DNA of 64,000 nt from Trichopria drosophilae (GCA_030407085.1 CM059584.1:125211001-125275000), one strand, 5' to 3'; shown: positions 42,890 through 55,033, numbered from the stretch's first letter. A program made the numbers and translations. Notes: generated by a model not told the origin, from the sequence alone.

Positions 42890-43640
42890 TCTCTTCTACC
42901 TACTCATTAGTGCTTCCAGAAGAGGTTTCGAAGGGTAGACATGCTGTTGGATAGAGTGGGATGTTGAAATAACGCATGCAGCACCAGCGTGAAAGCTGCA
43001 TATCCAGCACTTACACTCTAGACAATCGCTTACATCAAAACCCGAGTCTGCACTACAAGCCCTTTCGAATGGCGCGAATAAAAAGAAGTGAATAGCAATT
43101 CCATCGATGCGTCTGCACTCATCTCCGTGGAATAATTGCATATTTCGAATTCGGGGTGTGTACATGCGCTCGAGGAGATCTGAATTTAATGAAAACAGCG
43201 AAGGGCGCGATTTACAGAAGCTCGCGCAACCCTGCAATGCCTTTATGCTTCGGAATGTCGGTCCTCTTGGAGTTCGAAGCGAGATGCTAACTTTAGCATT
43301 CAGCGAGAAAATACCTTTGTGTTCTTGGCAGCTCTCGCTCGAGATGGTATGTTTTATGAATGCACGCATTTCGAAATTCGAATGGCAATCTTTTACTCGT
43401 TAGCAGGTGTACCAGAGTACCATGCACGCATTATACGATTGAAGCACAGAATAGCATTGTGACGATCGATGTTGCTTTAAAAGTCCAACTGAATTCGGTC
43501 TCGAGAGTTTATTTCGCGGGAGCATGCGATTGGTTCAATTGCTTTTTCCCACGGCAAGATTACATAACAATGGAACGTGACGAGTTTCTTGGTTTTATAC
43601 AAGTAAATATACGTGCCGTCAGAACTACCTTGTAACCACT
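42890..43640. other. GC-richer block with overlapping open frames, function unknown
   Basis: About 750 bases with clearly higher G+C than the rest. It has a 157-codon open frame on the - strand (42896-43369) and frames of 98 and 91 codons on the + strand. The frames overlap on opposite strands and their peptides show no domain I recognise, so a protein is doubtful. A donor-like ATG|GTATGT on the + strand at 43346/43347, preceded by CTCGCTCGAG, could end a non-coding first exon. A promoter, an enhancer-rich first exon or a long non-coding RNA are all possible. Confidence 0.4.
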
Positions 43641-43725
43641 GCACTCAACATTCTTGATAAAATGATAGAGAAACAGTACACGAGAAAAATGATGGTGCAA
43701 AACCAGCTTGAACCAGAAAAAATTC

Positions 43726-43971
43726 AATTATTTTGGAGTAGAATTTCATGCTGACGCATTTTGTTGATTTTCTTGACAGCTTAATAATTTAGATGAAGTA
43801 ATTTTGGAGGAGACGGTCTTGTAGAACAAGTTTTAAATATAGGTTGACGTTTCAGTCGTTGATAACAGCCCTCTTCAGGATTTATTCATTTTGTTACTTC
43901 GACAAGTTCAAAATAGACTGCAACCTTTTGCAAAACTTGTTCTACAAGATCACTAAATTATTTTGGAGTAG
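43726..43971 (-). mobile_element. Small inserted element with hammerhead-like motif
   Basis: A 214-base insertion (43742-43955) is bounded by 16-bp direct repeats AATTATTTTGGAGTAG (43726-43741 and 43956-43971). Inside, a perfect 17-bp inverted repeat CTTGTAGAACAAGTTTT (43818-43834 and 43932-43948) encloses a - strand motif at 43843-43880 with CTGAAGA ... GAAACGTC. Those are the hammerhead core boxes, as in Penelope-like elements or retrozymes. The stem between the boxes is imperfect. There is no coding capacity, so this would be a non-autonomous retroelement or a solo terminal repeat. Confidence 0.55.
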
Positions 43972-44632
43972 GTATAATACTTTTAAGATATTAGTCGTAT
44001 GTTAAAACCTCAAAATCCCCCACCATTAAAGGAAGATGGGGTAAACCGGAACAACGAAACTTTGGAATAAATAAAATGTGATGGTTATTGTTTTACAAAT
44101 GTTAGTTTGTAAAACAACTATTTTGCAAGAGACACGTGGTTCACTTTACTTATACTTTTTTGTACTCTGTAGATTGTAAAAATAAATACTTAGCATTATT
44201 ACTAAAAGTCAGCCAATTCATAGTGTATAAGTCCTTGTCTAAGTGATCTTATGTGAGGAATTCTTTCAAACTTTTAATATTTGACATATATGAAAAAATT
44301 AATTTCCCCTTTTGATGGCATATCAATCAGCTTTGCACCATTTTTTAGAAGGTTTAAAGGAGTAAAAAAAGAAGGGAGCCAATCATTTTTAAACAAAGTT
44401 TTACTTGTTATGAAATTTGTTGATATATCTAAAACACATAACTAATAAACTATTTTAATGCAATTTTGTCTCTAGGTTAAGAATATGACAATAAAACTGG
44501 TCCATCATTCATATTATTGCCGGCATCTTAAAGGATACTTTTAAAAATTGGATTTTCGTGAGTTATTTTCAAAAATATTTTAGCAGACATTTAACGAAAT
44601 AAAATGTTATAAATGAACAAGAAATTATCATT

Positions 44633-45873
44633 AAAGGGGCTAGCAGGATAAGAAGGTCCAATCTGCCACAGCAGGGATTCAGATGAATGAAATTTTATCC
44701 TTTTCTATGTCGAAAACTCCCTATCCCTAGAATTGCGCTCGCTATAGAAAGAATGTGAATTTTCAGTTTTTATTTTTTATTTCGTAGCCAAATTATGCAA
44801 TCTTTATAGAAAAATTCATGCGTGTAAATAATATTAGAGTGTAGCTACGAAAATTTTTTCAAGTAATTTGACTTCATAGAAACTTTTTAAAAAATTCATA
44901 AAAAATTCAAACCGGATCAAACTATTAGATCATCAAAATAATTAGAAGTCACCAAAGTAAAAACTGACGTGTTTTTCTATAACACGCTTAATGGTGGAGT
45001 TAAGTAGTTGAAGATTTACAAAAATGATTGTATTTTTATAAAAAAAAATATTTACGAAGTTATTTTGGTGACTTTCCATCTCAATGTAGCTATATAAAAC
45101 CTGAAAATAAAAAAAAAATAATAGTTTGATCCGGTTTGTTGGTAATATCTTGGCATCTACTTAAGTTTCGACAATGATATATCAGCCAATTTTGAAGCTA
45201 ATTTCAAGCCCTACAAATTATCTTTGAAACACTTTGACCAAAAATGAATATTTCTCAGGTTAGAGCCGATAAAAAGAGAAAAAATGCATATTTTTGCGGT
45301 TTTTCGCCTCTAACTCGTTTCGTTCAACAGCTAGTGAATTTTTTATATGAGAAAGTTGTAGAGCTTAAAAAGAACTACAATTTAACCTCCTAAGTTGTTA
45401 CGTTTTGATAGAAATTGAGCAAAAAAATGAGAAAAATACCGTTTTTATTTTTTATTACTATGGCGCACCACTTTTAAAAATCTGAAAAAAATTGACCATA
45501 TAGATTGGCCTAAAATATATCTTCTTGAATTTTTTCAAGAGGGTTTTTTTTTAAACGGGAGAAAACATGTTTTAAATTTTTTATGAATTTTTTAAAAAGT
45601 TTCTATGAAGTCAAATTACTTGAAAAAATGTTCGTAGCTACACTCTAATATTATTTACATGCATGAATTTTTCTGTAAAGATTGCATAGTGTGGCTACGA
45701 AATAAAAAATAAAATTGAAAATTCACGTTTTTTCCTATAGAGAGCGCAATTTTGGGGATAGGGAGTTGAGAATTTCTGAGAATTATTATTTTTCGATATA
45801 GAAAAGGATAGAATTTCATTCATCTGAATCCCTGCTGGGTTAGATTGGACCTTCTTATCCTGCTAGACCCTTT
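44633..45873. mobile_element. Large fold-back element, about 300-bp arms
   Basis: The left arm starts AAAGGGGCTAGCAGGATAAG and the right arm ends (reversed) AAAGGGTCTAGCAGGATAAG. The arms pair through about 44930 and back from about 45580, for example GTCCAATCT, CAGCAGGGATTCAGATGAAT and GTAATTTGACTTCATAGAAAC. The central 600 bases are AT-rich. They contain a TATGAGAAAGTTGTAGAGC motif also seen near 2540, inside the fold-back element at 1720-2727. No transposase is seen. No certain target duplication was found. This is a non-autonomous DNA transposon of unknown superfamily. Confidence 0.75.
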
Positions 45874-45879
45874 TCTGCA

Positions 45880-48175
45880 AAAAATGTTCATTACATTTTT
45901 TTCTTAATTATCATACTATTTTTTGTTTTTGGTTTTGTTTATGGTTATGAAACTACAAAATTGTGCTTTTAAAGAATACAATAGTTATTTTTGTACCGTT
46001 AGAAAAAGAAACATAAAATTGTACATTACATTATCTTGAAGTTATCTGATTTTTAGCGTAGAATAAATTAGCATTTTTATTATTCGAAGAAACTTAAATT
46101 ACCGAGCAGACATGCACCATATTGGAAACGACGATTTGAATTTCATATATTTGATCCGAGAGTCCCGTTTAGAAGCCCCTAAAAACTATTATAAATACTA
46201 TATTAACTGTATTGATCAGAACCTTCACCCTAAGGAACGATTAAACTTAATATAATATTTCAGATTCCAATAATTTTGAGTTTTTCCCGATTTTCTACTT
46301 TTGAATACTGACTATTTCGTTGTGAATATTCGTTAAAATAGATAATGAAAAATTGGCAGAACACAAAATAATAATTTAATAAATAGAGCCATTTCAAGTC
46401 CGTTTCTTTTCTGTATACAAATACAATTACTTCCCAAACGGACATTTTAAACAGTTAACAGATTGTTTTTTTTGTTATAATGAATTGTTTGATAAACAAC
46501 ACGTTTTGAAAAATCTGAGTTGCACTGGAATCTCACTCAGTCCTGCGACGTCTACTATAGGCTACACGGTTCAGCATTGCATTTTTTGAAAGATGTATAC
46601 ATCTCCAAACATAATACCGATATATGCTCAGATTAAAAAAAATGTTTTCTACAGCTACAAAAAAATGTCAATGCAGTGTGCAGAAAAGTATTTGAAATTT
46701 GGCATTTACGCACGTCTGATGAAAAATAACTATGCAATTCCATCATATTCACACTGCCAAATTTGTCTACGCTCCTTATTTTAAAGGATAATTGTCAGTT
46801 CTGCGAATATTAAAAGTTTGAAAAAACTCCTCATATTCGTTAAATCTTACTTTCAATCAAATTTCTTACCTCATTCCCGATTTCAGTCGCATTTCTTGTA
46901 TCAATTTTTGTATCACTTTTTACTGTATTGAAATATTTTGTTATTTCTAAATGTTCGTTTTTTAATGTAAAAATAAAAATGAAGACTTTTTTGGACTCAG
47001 AAATATAGTGCAAAATGTGTTTTTTAAGAAACCCTCGAAATACACTCCGTTTTTTTATATAAATTTGAAGAAATAGCGAAGCAATGTTCAAAAGGTGTTT
47101 CATGAGGCAAATCGAAATTTATTTACGAGTTAGAACGCAATATTATAATTTTGTAATTTCTTTTCATTTTAAATGAGATTTATTTTGACGATTCGGAAAC
47201 AAAGTTCTGTCAGATAGTTCGAATTTCGTTCTTACTCGATTATACTATGTCACTTTGTTTATAAATATTTTAATTAGAATAAAAATCTTTTGTTGTGAAT
47301 GGCATACATCTGTTAGTTTTTCTCTAAAATACTGAAATGACTTCAATAATGCTGAAAAATACGATGAGTAATAAATAAAAAACAAATGTTCCTATTTACC
47401 TGTTTTGGTTTTTCCGAAGAAATGTAAATTTTTCATTTTGGTATTCCAATAAAATACGTACAAACACCGTAAAAATTGTTTTATCTTTAGGAAAAGTTGC
47501 AGAATGATATCAAGTTTTAAATGGCACTTGTTTCTGGTCGAGTAGTCTCACTTTTCTGCCATAAATAATAAAACATAGAAAGGGGTTTTCCGCTTTACCC
47601 CGTCTTCTTGTATGTGTAGAATAACCATTTGAAATATGACAAAATCTAGTAGTAAGTAATGAACATTTTTCTCATTTACCAGTAACACCTTTTTGGTACA
47701 ATATGTTTTTAAGTGAGAGCCATCTAATTATTCAAACTAGCCGGTCGTTAATGCGGCAACGGCTTTTGACCTTACTACACCCTGTTCACAGAAGAAAAAT
47801 GAGTACTTATTTTCGTAGATTTAAAACTTTTGCTGAGACAAATAAGTGACCATTTTTAATCAGTATTTACTAAATTTCTATAAGTGGGCTAACTACACTT
47901 GTATTGTCAAAAAATAAAAAAAAAAACAATCCTTATATCATCTTAAAGTAAGTACATTAAAGACCTTTCAGTAATCTTCTTATTAAACAAAAAAAATAAC
48001 ACATAGTTTAATTACAAAAAGATCTAAAAGAACAAATATCAATGGGATGAATTAATTAATAGTATAAACTAGTGTTTGATCGAACGATTTTAAAAACGGT
48101 GCATTTTTTATAAAAAAAAATGTTTTATAAAAACTGTGCATTATACATAATAAAAAATGTAACAAAAAATATCAA
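45880..48175. other. AT-rich sequence without recognised genes
   Basis: Open frames at 46260-46445, 46593-46784 and 46840-47103 are short, AT-driven and unsupported. No RNA gene was noticed. Confidence 0.4.
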
Positions 48176-48199
48176 TTTTTTTAATGTTACGGACGGAGT

Positions 48200-48378
48200 T
48201 AACCCCAACATACGGAATAAACTTAATATAGACGGTTAGATCTACTACTTAAGTAGTACAATGCCGGACCAAACAACTTTTGCAGCAGTTTTTACTATTT
48301 TAGTGAGCCCAACCGTTCAAGTAGTAACAGCGTGTGTAAAACAGGTCGGGTCCAAACTTTACTACTGCAGTAATAGTC
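48200..48378. repeat. ACTACTTAAGTAGT repeat, second copy
   Basis: Contains the perfect palindrome CTACTACTTAAGTAGTA (near 48242-48258), then a GCCGGACCAAACAACTTTTG block and inverted CCGTTCAAGTAGTAACAG and ACTACTGCAGTAATAGTCC motifs. It is related to 35769-35948. The + strand open frame 48261-48482 crosses it and is not considered coding. Confidence 0.5.
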
Positions 48379-48517
48379 CTATAGTTAACCCATTTTCAGC
48401 ACATTCTCTTTGTCTTTTAAACAAATCAAAAACATTTTTGAAAATGGAAGAAAAACAAAAAATAAATATTACAACAAATTAGAACACTCACCAAGCATTT
48501 ATGAACAACTCTGGTTG

Positions 48518-48548
48518 AAATGCAAATAAGTTTTGCCGAAGCATAATA
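48518..48548. repeat. 31-bp direct repeat, left copy
   Basis: AAATGCAAATAAGTTTTGCC and the following 11 bases recur at 50791-50821 with one mismatch. The two copies lie on either side of the large inverted-repeat element. Confidence 0.7.
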
Positions 48549-48561
48549 GTTTCCTTCTTAA

Positions 48562-50261
48562 CCCATTAACGCCGAGGTGATCAGAATGTTTACTAACTTT
48601 TCAACGCGTTTATTTATTATGTAATCGGACCAAAAAAATAATGCAATACCTTTACTCCTATGCAAAATTTGATGCTCTTTCAGAATCTGAGCTCAAAATT
48701 TCAATTAGACACTGAGAAAAAAAAATATGGCCGTTTTAAACGTGAAAAACGTGAAATTTTTCGAAAAAAATATTTTTTCGCATTTTTTTTTCACAATGAT
48801 ACCGCAAAGGTATCGACTTTCTACTATGATCAGATGTGATCATGGCACTCGAACATTAAGAGGATTTTTTTTCAGAAAAATTCATCGACGCGTTTTTGCA
48901 AAATGGCGGCGGGAATGAAAAAATTTTATAAAAATCTTAATCTATTGTTTTTTTTAAAAACTATAAAGTTTAGACAAAAATTTCTAAGAACAAAAATGTC
49001 TTAAAATTAGTCAAAGAACACTCTCAAATATTTTCAGAATTTTTTGAGAGAATTTTTGTTTTTCGAAAATTTGAAAAAATCAAATTTTCGAAAAAATGTT
49101 TGAAAAAATTTATGAGTGTTCCTTGACTAATTTTAAGATTTTTTTGTTCTCAAAACCTTTTTCGTAAAGTATAAAGAAAAACCTTTTTCTTGAATTGTAC
49201 ATAAAATTTTGTTTCTATCTACACGGATAGACCCAAGGTGTAATTTTCGTACCACCCCCTACATTTGATAAAGGTACTAGAGAGTTTGTACCCGAAACGT
49301 ACCAAAGTGTGCACCGAAATCGTCCGAAGTTGTCTGACTATAGCACGGTGAATACGGGACGAAAAAAGTACGAAGTGCGCGTATATATCGTGCATATAGT
49401 CCGTGACAAAATCGTCCGATAATTACACCTTTGGTATCTCCGTGTACCACTACAAAATTCACGAACAATCTCGTACATCCTTTCACTTGTGTATTGCCTC
49501 ATATGTTCTATACAATTTATACATGAATTATAAGTAAAGCATATAATAAAAATATTGGTTTTCACTTTTTCAATACATTTGTTATGTCACGAAAACGTTC
49601 AAAATCTTCTGCTTCATGGCATGCAGAGTATGAATCAGATTTATGTACAATTCAAGAAAAAGGTTTTTCTTTATACTTTACGAAAAAGTTTTTGAGAACA
49701 AAAAAATCTTAAACTTAGTCAAGGAACAGTCACAAATTTTTTCAAACATTTTTTCGAAAAATTATCAAAAATTATCTCAAAAAATTCTGAAAATATTTGA
49801 GAGTGTTCTTTGACTAATTTTAAGACATTTTTGTTCTTAGAAATTTTTGTCTAAACTTTATAGTTTTTAAAAAAACAATAGATTAAGATTTTTATAAAAT
49901 TTTTTCATTCCCGCCGCCATTTTGCAAAAACGCGTCGATGAATTTTTCTGAAAAAAATTCCTCTTAATGTTCGAGTGCCATGATCACCTCTGATCATAGT
50001 AGAAAGTCGATACCTTTGCGGTATCATTGTGAAAAAAAATGCGAAAAAATTTTTTTTTCAAAAAATTTCACGTTTTTCATGTTTAAAACGGCCATATTTT
50101 TTTTTCTCAGTGTCTCATTGAAATTTTGAGCTCAGATTCTGAAAGAGCATCAAATTTTGCATAGGAGTAAAGGTATTGCATTATTTTTTTGGTCCGATTA
50201 CATAATAAATAAACACGTTGAAAAGTTAGTAAAAATTCTGATCACCTCGGCGTTAATGGGT
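48562..50261. mobile_element. 1.7-kb piggyBac-like fold-back element with 640-bp arms
   Basis: TTAA flanks both ends (48558-48561 and 50262-50265). The terminal sequence CCCATTAACGCCGAGGTGA is matched exactly by its reverse complement at the right end. The two arms, about 48562-49200 and 49640-50261, are near-perfect inverted copies; the few differences I see include short insertions and base changes. The spacer holds another, smaller MITE (49222-49444). TTAA target sites and CCC termini fit the piggyBac superfamily. Arms this long and similar suggest a recent origin or ongoing arm correction. Short frames at 48727-48918 and in the spacer are not genes. Confidence 0.85.
49222..49444. mobile_element. 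MITE nested in the piggyBac-like element
   Basis: The ends CACGGATAGACCCAAGGTGT and ACACCTTTGGTATCTCCGTG are inverted copies. TA is on both sides (49220-49221 and 49445-49446). It lies in the spacer between the long arms, so it either inserted later or was already part of the spacer when the fold-back element moved. Its centre is relatively GC-rich, with CGT-containing motifs. Two - strand open frames cover it and are not taken as genes. Confidence 0.75.
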
Positions 50262-50269
50262 TAACCGCT

Positions 50270-52484
50270 TGTTAAATAATTAAAATAAATGAATTTATAT
50301 CTTGGTTTTGACGGCATATTTACAAGGGGTAATTAAAGTAATAAATAATCCTTTAGTGTTTGCGATGGAACCACTATTTGTATATCAAAATATGATTTTT
50401 TATATATGTACATAAATAGATAGCCAGAAAGATGTGAAATCATCGCTACCGGCAATCCCGATTTTACTTACTGTATATATTTAATTTATAGGAAACGATC
50501 GTATGTGGGTTCTGTTTCCCTCTAGCGACAACAATTGTAATCAAATGCCTATTTCTTAAAGATTAACGAACTTTTGTTAAAAATAGGTTTCGTCCCAGGA
50601 TCCCGTTTGGACTCCATCCCTGCCCTAGACATATTAGAAACAAAATTCGTTCTAAAAAATTACTAAGTTGAGATTTTAAATAACATTAGTAAGGGAGAAA
50701 CCTACTAAAGCTATTTTAGTACATATCGACTAATATGGTAAACGAGATATCGTTTTACCCAGTGCGTATATGCATTATTTTCCAGTTTTAAAATGCGAAT
50801 AAGTTTTGCCGAAGCATAATAACTCTGGTTAAGATTCAACATTGTCATTTAATGGTGACAGTTATGTCATCAGCAAAAGGCGAATATTTTTTTTTAAATC
50901 AACATTGCCAAAAAAAACAACAGTAAGTAGATAACAACGCACATAAATATATAATTTAAACAATAAAAATAGTTTTGCTTGTAATATTAACGTTCGGAAT
51001 ATTTCTACTTGAAATCAGGCAGATGTGATATCTCCAAATTGTTTTTCATGATATACCAAAAAAGACATTACAAAATTTACATGGAGATAAAGAGATACTT
51101 CCCCGATATTACACGAACGAAAAGTTTTGCTATTTTCTAAATTTTGTATATAATCGTTAGTAATATTGTATTATTAATTTTAAACGTATACAATCATTGA
51201 ACGTGATGCGTAAACAAAATTTATACTTTTCTACAAAACTGCATTGTTCAAAATTAGCTGCATTCAAAATCTCATTTCTTGCAAAGAAAATTCAGTAATT
51301 TAAAGCTTAGAATGCATATACCACCAAAAAGATTATCCATTAGATTATAAATCTCATAATTGAGTGAACTGCAACTGCGTCGACTTATTTATTTATTACC
51401 GCGTTTTATCTCGATATTTTCGATAAACAAGTGTTATTGATTATTTTATGCCACGTTAAATATGGACAGAAATTTTCTCTTGGCATTATAAATTTGTATA
51501 ATTCATAATGCCTTGATCAAAACTCTTTGTTTAACACAAGTACACGTTTGATAATTTAGATGAAATAATAATTAGGAAGACGGTTAAATTATCAACATAA
51601 AAATACTTTCTGAAGTTTGGAACAAAGTGTACTGGAAACTGTATTACGTATTAATTGGAATTTAGTTACTATTTACATGAAGTTTAGATCTGGTGAAAAC
51701 CATTTACTTGGTATTTACACCTGAACAGAAATTTCCGCTACGTTATACTCCGTTATTCAACAACGAAACGATTAAACAAATGAACATACTATGTATTGGT
51801 TTACATATTAAGATAATGATTAGGGATTTAATACAATACTAGTATCCAATTTACTAAAAACTAGATATATTAAAACTAGACATTGGGTGACACTGTCAAA
51901 AATGTATGCATAATTTATTCATTCTTTCACTCATTTTACATTTCGGTTTCATACTTAATGAACATATTATCCAATATATCAAGTAATTAGTCTTTTAGTA
52001 CTTATAACAATTTAAAATTACATTGCTAATAGTAAGCACTATTATCGTTACATTCGTTAAACGAAAACCAGCATGTACAAAATATGCAGCAGCATGATAT
52101 ATGGATTATACTGCCCAGTTATCTGAATAACCCTGTACATTTTCTGTGTTTCATACGAAAATCACAACTAGTAAATAGCACAAGCATTAGAATACCGTAC
52201 TTCTTTCAAACTTATTTTATTTATTTACATAAACAGCAAGATAATCAGTTTTTTTTATTATTTCTGCAATTTTTAATCTCTGAAAAGATTATTATGCATA
52301 CATCTTAATCCGTACAAGTTTTTACACAATTAATCTTACAAGTCGTTTTTACGTAAAGTAGTGACAGTATTATACATTTAAATTACATGAATTTAGGACC
52401 CGTAGAGAATTTTGCAGAGTCAGTTGATACATTAATTATAGATGTAATTAATCCATTAACATTCGAATCATCTATACTTTTTGT
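50270..52484. other. AT-rich sequence, no gene accepted
   Basis: No supported gene. It contains the right copy of a 31-bp direct repeat (50791-50821, partner at 48518-48548). The + strand frame 52084-52308 has no domain or splice support. Confidence 0.4.
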
Positions 52485-54471
52485 AGAACATTGGACACTT
52501 GATACACGCAAGACTTGATATAGACGCTGCCATTATTTCTCTTACGGTCGCTTGGGATAACCCTTTATTATTCAGTAATTAGATATGATAAATTGTATAT
52601 TTACAATGAATAATTTATAATTTATATGTATGATTTATAATAAATATATTTAACCCATTACGCCCACGAGGTCACTTTTTTCAGAGTTCTCCAGATGGGA
52701 TAAATTTGATCCTCAAAAATGCTTAAAAACATGAAATTGTTAGATTTTTATCGACCTTTCATATCCAAAAATTAGATACAAAAAAACATATTATTACTAA
52801 AAAATGAGTTTAAATGTAAAATATACAAAATTGTTGGCGGTTTCATCCGACAGTGGACAAAATTAACTTCAACTTCCTTCTACCTTATAAATTAGTCTCA
52901 AGATGATTCCATAATGGGCAGTTGATACGAAACGAAGTGACAAAAAAAATTTTTACATTTAAACCCATTTTTTAGTAATAATTTTTTTTAATAATGGATA
53001 CCACCATTAATAAGATCGATAAACAATCTATCAATGACATGTATTCAAAAATTGTTGAGGCCCAAATTAATCCTATCTAGAGAACTCTCAATGAAGTGGT
53101 GACGAAAGTGTACGCGTAGGCGTTAGTGGATTAAATAAGCAATTTCTTCTGAGTCTGTCGATAGTCTAAAAACAAAAAAGTAACTGACTCCAGTGGATCG
53201 TTAATCCAATACTATTCAATAAAATTTGTTGAGGCTATATGAAACTAACAACGTAATTTGGAATCCCGGATTGCCTAATGAGGACTGCTACTACTTATTA
53301 TAGTAACGCGTGTATTTCGGAACGCAATCAATTCATTGAATTCAAAAGAAATTTTAAAATTAAAGCAAATTAAAATGCCGGAAGTACATTAAAGGGAATT
53401 TCAATTGATCGACCTATCGAGGTAAAAATAAAAGTTGCTATTATTCCGTTTAAAAAATGGCTTTAAAATTCTTAAATTCCCGTATATATGCAAGCTTCCC
53501 GATTTAATCAAATAAATTTTTTTCTATTAGTAAACATAACGTTACTTATTTTCACATAATTTTATTTTTAATATAATATATTATATAAAATAATATTCCC
53601 GAAAATCTGCTAAACTTGTTCAGTTACGTGGTACTTGTCAATAACACCCAAAGGTTAGTATGATATCATTTTCATCTCCTATTTTTATTTCATTTTATTT
53701 GTTTTCGTCTCTAGTTTGGGTGTCTCGAAATTTGTATTTTTAAATTTACTATACTATCCGTTTAATATTGAACCAGATATACATTAAATTTAAACTCGAT
53801 TTTAACAATGATTTATATGGCTTCCTTAATTTTTAGAATATTCAAATTTGTTATTGGGATATTCGTTTTATCGGCTTCTAGCGATATATTGGTTTGCAAA
53901 GTTACTTATAGAGGGAAGAAAGCCGAGAGCATCTTTCAATGATTATTACTGATCCGTGACCACGTGTTCTTTTCCAATTCGAAAAATCATCTATATAAGT
54001 TCAAAATCGATGACAATTGATTTCATTTTGTAGACGAGTCAAGATCAATATTATGTGTTTTATCACTTTATTTTTTAAATCTAATAACGGTATCAACACA
54101 GCCATGCATTTACTTTTAGTAAAATCTCTTCCGGTTAAGAATATAATTTCTCTTCGTTAGTAAAGTGAAATTGCAAAGTGGATACTTATAAATTGAACTC
54201 GAAGGATACACAATCAATCTAAGCATACTGCATTTGAAAGATTTATCAATTATATTTTGTAAATTATTAAAGGTATAGACAATATCTTGGACAAACGAAC
54301 GTCTTCCTAGCAAACCATTCTTCACTCATTGGGTAATCTAATTCCACTATAAAGTCATGTTTTAAAAAATGAAGTGAACAATTTCCTGATAAGGAATATT
54401 AACCGATGTTTTTCATAAAAATCATTACGATAATAATGCATTATTGATGTTAAAAATCAATTATTTAAATA
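52485..54471. repeat. 1,987-bp direct repeat, left copy
   Basis: Identical in length to, and without a visible difference from, 59242-61228 (constant offset of 6,757 bases along its whole length). It abuts the 3' end of the LINE at 54472. It contains a piggyBac-like MITE (52654-53130), otherwise AT-rich unique-looking sequence, and a 69-codon open frame (54116-54325, - strand) that recurs in the second copy. The simplest reading is a very long target-site duplication made when the LINE inserted. Confidence 0.95.
52654..53130. mobile_element. piggyBac-like MITE (left-copy instance)
   Basis: Flanked by TTAA (52650-52653 and 53131-53134). Ends CCCATTACGCCCACGAGGT and, reversed, TCCACTAACGCCTACGCGT pair imperfectly. 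Inner blocks such as CAGAGTTCTCCAGAT / ATCTAGAGAACTCTC (with mismatches) and TTACTAAAAAATGAGTTTAA / TTAAACCCATTTTTTAGTAA also pair. It is an old insertion, duplicated along with its flanks at 59411-59887. Confidence 0.75.
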
Positions 54472-54628
54472 TAGTAGTAGTATAAGTTTATTAACCCGTA
54501 TTTGAAATATAAAGAAATTTCTTGAGGGTAGAGTGCACAGTTGCTCAATATATACAGAAACAGGTACGCTACATTCACGCTTCCGGTATGATACACATAA
54601 AAAGAGAAAACAAAATACAATAAAGAAG

Positions 54629-54631
<3 letters not shown>

Positions 54632-54671
<40 letters not shown>
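54632..54671. repeat. (AT)n microsatellite in LINE 3' untranslated region
   Basis: About 19 uninterrupted AT dinucleotides, ending in TATGTATGTA. It lies between the ORF2 stop and the LINE 3' end. An Ile/Tyr-rich open frame on the - strand is produced by it and is not a gene. Confidence 0.9.
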
Positions 54672-54678
<7 letters not shown>

Positions 54679-55033
54679 AACACGCTCTTAATTACTAACG
54701 GAACGCACTATACAGTTATCGGCATATAACGACAGGGACACAAAACTAGGCACTTTAATAAAGATCGAACGAAGCATTGTACATTTCATTAACGCGATAT
54801 CTACATTTGTGTCGCCAAACAACATTACATTAACATACAACTCTTACATATACCGATAATGACTTTGAACCTTTATAGAATACGGATAAAGGATACAGCT
54901 CATAAAACACGACTTTTCTTTCATAAACAACACTTACAATGTTCGCTGACACCATATGAAACTTTTTTACAGATATAAAATTATTTTGCTTTAAACGCAC
55001 TGCCCGGCAGCAACCGCAAATTCGCAGGCCAAC

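Noticed and set aside
42896..43369. 157-codon - strand frame as a protein gene
   Set aside because: Overlaps equally open + strand frames, has no recognisable domain, and composition suggests a GC-rich non-coding block; kept only as an unexplained block.
54116..54325. 69-codon frame that occurs twice (also 60873-61082)
   Set aside because: Its apparent conservation is only because the surrounding 1,987 bp are duplicated; composition is AT-driven.
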